Source of the DNA: Photobacterium kagoshimensis | GTDB lineage: Bacteria > Pseudomonadota > Gammaproteobacteria > Enterobacterales > Vibrionaceae | Direction: 5' to 3' | Assembly: GCF_050337045.1 (NCBI RefSeq) | Contig: NZ_JAKJSO010000009.1 | Location: 1-64,000, forward strand | Length of the DNA: 64,000 bases | Part shown: positions 61,609 through 64,000 of the stretch, piece after piece | Layout: every line of letters begins with the position of its first letter | Position numbering within the stretch: the first letter of the stretch is position 1 | Notes under the pieces: generated by a model | What the model saw: the letters and a program-made list of their open reading frames with translations, nothing else | Told to the model about the DNA's origin: nothing | The model's database searches: none | Position numbers and translations under genes: made by a program

Positions 61609-62124
61609 GTGGGCTCATACCTTTATAAACAATGGGGAAGCACTGCTTTGAGCTGCTCTGGCAGGTCACGCAATCGTTTGCGGTGGCTTTATACCACAAT
61701 TTTATCACGGTTATATAGTTTTATTCCGATATATCTGTTGTTGATTTGTTGATGTTTATAACACTATGAAAACCTCAATTCCGAGAACTAGCTAAAAGTC
61801 TTTGAATTAATGACGTTGTCTGTTGTTTCGATTTTGTTAATTGTGTGATTAGTAGCAAAACTAATTTTATTGTGGTGGAATAACTACCCAGAATAGGGTC
61901 GGTAGCTCCTATGATAATGGCCGTTGTAGCCCTCTGCGCTCCCTTTTATTGACTATGAATATGGTAAGCTGATCACAAGGGGAGTCTCTCCTCATCAGCG
62001 GTCGTAGTAGGTCTGCGACGAAATGCTTTAAAATAATGCTATCAGCTATGTAGGCAGTGATGTGTTTATACGCTTCGTAGCCACAATAATCAGCACTATA
62101 TTCAAATCACGAAAGGAATGCGCA
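61609..62124. other. Divergent fhs/yqhD intergenic region
   Basis: 516 nt without a credible gene. Holds the PurR box of fhs at 61668-61683. A GC-richer patch with short hairpins, GGAGTCTCTCC (61981-61993) and GTCG/CGAC (62003-62021), precedes the alcohol dehydrogenase gene; no known RNA motif fits. Confidence 0.55.
61668..61683. promoter_or_regulatory. PurR operator upstream of fhs
   Basis: ACGCAATCGTTTGCGG matches the PurR consensus ACGCAAACGTTTGCGT at 14 of 16 positions, including the palindromic CGCAA/TTGCG arms. It lies 60 bp before the fhs start, in the position of a repressor site in the 5' region. Confidence 0.75.
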
Positions 62125-63276
62125 ATGCTTAATTTTACCTTCCACAACCCGACTAAGATTTTCTTTGGTGAAAACCAAATTGCCGCAATCGCCAAGCAGA
62201 TCCCGACAGATGCTAAAGTCTTAGTGACTTACGGTGGTGGCTCTATTAAAGCGAATGGAGTGTACGATCAAGTAAGTAGTGCACTAAAAGATCACCAATG
62301 GAGCGAGTTCTCTGGTATTGAACCGAACCCACAATTCGATACATTGATGAAAGCCGTTGCGCAAATTAAAGAAGAAGACATTACTTATTTACTGGCTGTC
62401 GGTGGTGGTTCTGTTGTTGATGGCACGAAATTTATTGCAGCCGCTGCACGTTTTGAAGGTGAGCAACCGTGGGATATTCTGGCGCAGCATGCCAAAGTAA
62501 CAGATGCGGTACCTATGGCTTGTGTGTTGACCTTACCTGCGACAGGTTCGGAGAGCAACACGGGCGCGGTGATCACACGTGGCACCACTAAGCTGGCATT
62601 TATGTCGCCTCATGTTCAGCCTTTGTTTGCGGTTCTTGACCCTAAAGTAACCTTAAGCTTATCTGAGCGCCAAGTGGCGAACGGCGTGATTGATGCCTTT
62701 GTTCACACCATGGAGCAGTACTTAACTTTCCCTGTGAATGCCAAAGTACAAGATCGTTTTTCAGAAGGTTTGTTGCTGAATCTGATCGAAGAAGGCCCGA
62801 AAGTATTAGCAACGCCTGATGATATGGAAGTGCGATCGAATATTATGTGGTCTGCAACGATGGCGCTTAATGGTTTGATCGGTGCTGGCGTACCGCAAGA
62901 CTGGAGTACGCATATGATTGGTCATGAACTCACGGGCCAATACGGAATTGATCATGCGCGTACATTGGCGATTGTATTGCCTGCTGTAATGAAAGTTCAG
63001 CGTGAGCAAAAACGAGCCAAACTATTACAGTACGGACACCGAGTTTGGAACATTGTTGATGGCAGTGAAGATGAAATCATCGACCAAGCCATAGTGAAAA
63101 CCGAAGCCTTCTTCAAAGCAATGGGAATGCCAGTACGTTTGAGCGATGTAGATCTCGATGCTGCAAGCATTGATCTGTTAGTGACTCAACTTGAAGAGCA
63201 TGGCATGACGACATTGGGTGAGCACGGTGACATGACACTGGATGTTAGCCGTAAAGTGCTTGAAACAGCTTTATAA
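62125..63276 (+). CDS. yqhD: YqhD-type iron-containing (NADPH) alcohol/aldehyde dehydrogenase
   Basis: 383 residues from ATG 62125, which has AAAGGA upstream and matches the YqhD start MLNFTFHNPTKIFFG; the frame is open 21 codons further. Group III alcohol dehydrogenase: cofactor loop LLAVGGGSVVDGTKF, metal ligands Asp/His in DAFVHTMEQY and DWSTHMIGHELTGQYGIDHARTLAI. E. coli YqhD (387) reduces short aldehydes with NADPH. Symbol reflects this resemblance. Confidence 0.92.
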   Translation: MLNFTFHNPTKIFFGENQIAAIAKQIPTDAKVLVTYGGGSIKANGVYDQVSSALKDHQWSEFSGIEPNPQFDTLMKAVAQIKEEDITYLLAVGGGSVVDGTKFIAAAARFEGEQPWDILAQHAKVTDAVPMACVLTLPATGSESNTGAVITRGTTKLAFMSPHVQPLFAVLDPKVTLSLSERQVANGVIDAFVHTMEQYLTFPVNAKVQDRFSEGLLLNLIEEGPKVLATPDDMEVRSNIMWSATMALNGLIGAGVPQDWSTHMIGHELTGQYGIDHARTLAIVLPAVMKVQREQKRAKLLQYGHRVWNIVDGSEDEIIDQAIVKTEAFFKAMGMPVRLSDVDLDAASIDLLVTQLEEHGMTTLGEHGDMTLDVSRKVLETAL

Positions 63277-63368
63277 ACAACATCTTTAAAAAGAGGGTAT
63301 TGTGAGCTTATTCATTGGCTGATTAGACTGAGTAGAGAGCTGTTGTTTAGTCGTTCGATGGAATAGAA

Positions 63369-63392
63369 AAAGGAGAGCAGACGCTCTCCTTT
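63369..63392. terminator. Terminator between yqhD and pflA
   Basis: Stem AAAGGAGAGC/GCTCTCCTTT with AGAC loop, between convergent genes. Confidence 0.85.
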
Positions 63393-63421
63393 ATAAATTG
63401 GGTAACTTGGTTGTTAACCTA

Positions 63422-64000
63422 TTAGTAGATCACTTTATGGCCGTAGCTGGCGATAATGCTCTTGATGTTTTCCATCGTTTCTTTTGGCGGTGGATTTACG
63501 CCTGTTAGCTGGTATTCAAAGCCCATCGCTTCCCACTTGTGCTCGCCAAGTTGGTGATAGGGTAGCAGCTCAACCTTTTCGATGTTGTCCATATCTTTGA
63601 TGAAATCACCTAGCATGTGAGCCGATTTTTCATCGTCGGTGTAACCCGGAACAACAACATAGCGAATCCATGTTTTTTGGCCGCGTTTATGCAAGTAACG
63701 TGCAAAATCAAGCACACGTTTATTTTTAACGCCAACAAGGTTTTGGTGAATCGAATCATCCATTTGCTTGATATCAAGCATGACTAGATCGGCAGCATCC
63801 AGTACTTCATCAACGACATCTGTGTGTTTACGAATGTACCCATTGGTATCAAGGCAAGTGTGAATACCTTCGGCTTGAGCGGCACGGAAGAAATCACGTA
63901 CAAACTCAGGTTGAAGCATTGCTTCGCCGCCAGATGCTGTTACACCACCACCAGAAGCTTTCATGAAGTGGCGGTAAGAAGTGGCATCTTTCATGATCTC
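63422..64000 (-). CDS. pflA: Pyruvate formate-lyase activating enzyme, C-terminal part
   Basis: 192 residues of the C-terminal part are visible; the start and the CxxxCxxC radical-SAM cluster site lie beyond the right edge. The visible part shows TYRHFMKASGGGVTASGGEA, the SAM-binding TCLDTNGYIRK, VMLDIKQMDDSIHQNLVG, WIRYVVVPGYTDDEKSAH, LLPYHQLGEHKW and the end SYGHKVIY, all as in E. coli PflA. It makes the glycyl radical of pyruvate formate-lyase under anaerobiosis. Confidence 0.97.
   Translation of the reverse strand, partial: EIMKDATSYRHFMKASGGGVTASGGEAMLQPEFVRDFFRAAQAEGIHTCLDTNGYIRKHTDVVDEVLDAADLVMLDIKQMDDSIHQNLVGVKNKRVLDFARYLHKRGQKTWIRYVVVPGYTDDEKSAHMLGDFIKDMDNIEKVELLPYHQLGEHKWEAMGFEYQLTGVNPPPKETMENIKSIIASYGHKVIY

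Overview
The window reads as a chromosomal segment of a marine gammaproteobacterium of the Vibrionaceae, most likely Photobacterium. This rests on conserved gene order (divergent hemA and lolB-ispE-prs-pth-ychF; hemA-prfA-prmC-sirB2-sirB1-kdsA; ackA-pta-yfbV; ybbN/ybbO/tesA/ybbA/ybbP), large tandem tRNA arrays, a porin, paired chemoreceptors and moderate AT content. No plasmid, phage, insertion sequence or CRISPR array was seen. The genus is an inference. Four ambiguous bases (389, 557, 843-844) lie inside the first tRNA array and point to a draft assembly with a repeat that was hard to resolve.

Layout. 1-1.3 kb: three tandem copies of a Met-Leu-Gln tRNA unit read leftward from one strong promoter; the last Gln gene is cut by the window edge. 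1.5-6 kb (minus): ychF, pth, prs, ispE, lolB. 6.3-11.7 kb (plus): hemA to kdsA. 11.9-24.4 kb: an amino-acid permease, two paralogous chemoreceptors, an NhaC-type antiporter, a 5'-nucleotidase lipoprotein, ybaK, a LysR/LysE pair, smrA and an unlisted 46-residue DUF3149 protein. 24.6-25.7 kb: three tandem tRNA-Pro genes followed by an orphan HNH protein. 25.8-31 kb: lipocalin, TraB-like protein and a copper module (copA with four metal-binding domains, a 24-residue membrane peptide translated directly after it, divergent cueR, and a textbook 19-bp-spacer CueR promoter). 31-37 kb: cnoX, a free-standing 23-residue micro-gene with its own promoter and terminator, a dehydrogenase, tesA, and the ybbA/ybbP ABC exporter.

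38.5-40.8 kb holds the most system-like unknown: two paired DUF1538 membrane proteins, a P-II-like protein and a CBS-pair protein in one tightly packed operon. 40.8-47.3 kb: yfcE, a SIMPL protein, pta, ackA, yfbV and a small conserved protein. 47.8-52 kb: ChaN-type heme/iron lipoprotein with a likely Fur-controlled promoter, rlmA, a porin and a DUF2057 protein. 52-57 kb: a PgtA/PgtB/PgtC-like three-gene signalling set with no PgtP transporter in view; its response regulator has lost the sigma-54 contact loop. 57-64 kb: yfbU, nupC, fhs (with a 14/16 PurR box), a YqhD-type alcohol dehydrogenase and the 3' part of pflA.

The anaerobic/fermentative genes (pta, ackA, yqhD, pflA) and the one-carbon/nucleotide genes (prs, fhs, nupC, nutA) fit a facultative anaerobe. 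Start codons were moved from the longest reading frame where Shine-Dalgarno spacing, lipobox position or family length favoured a downstream start; these changes are stated entry by entry.
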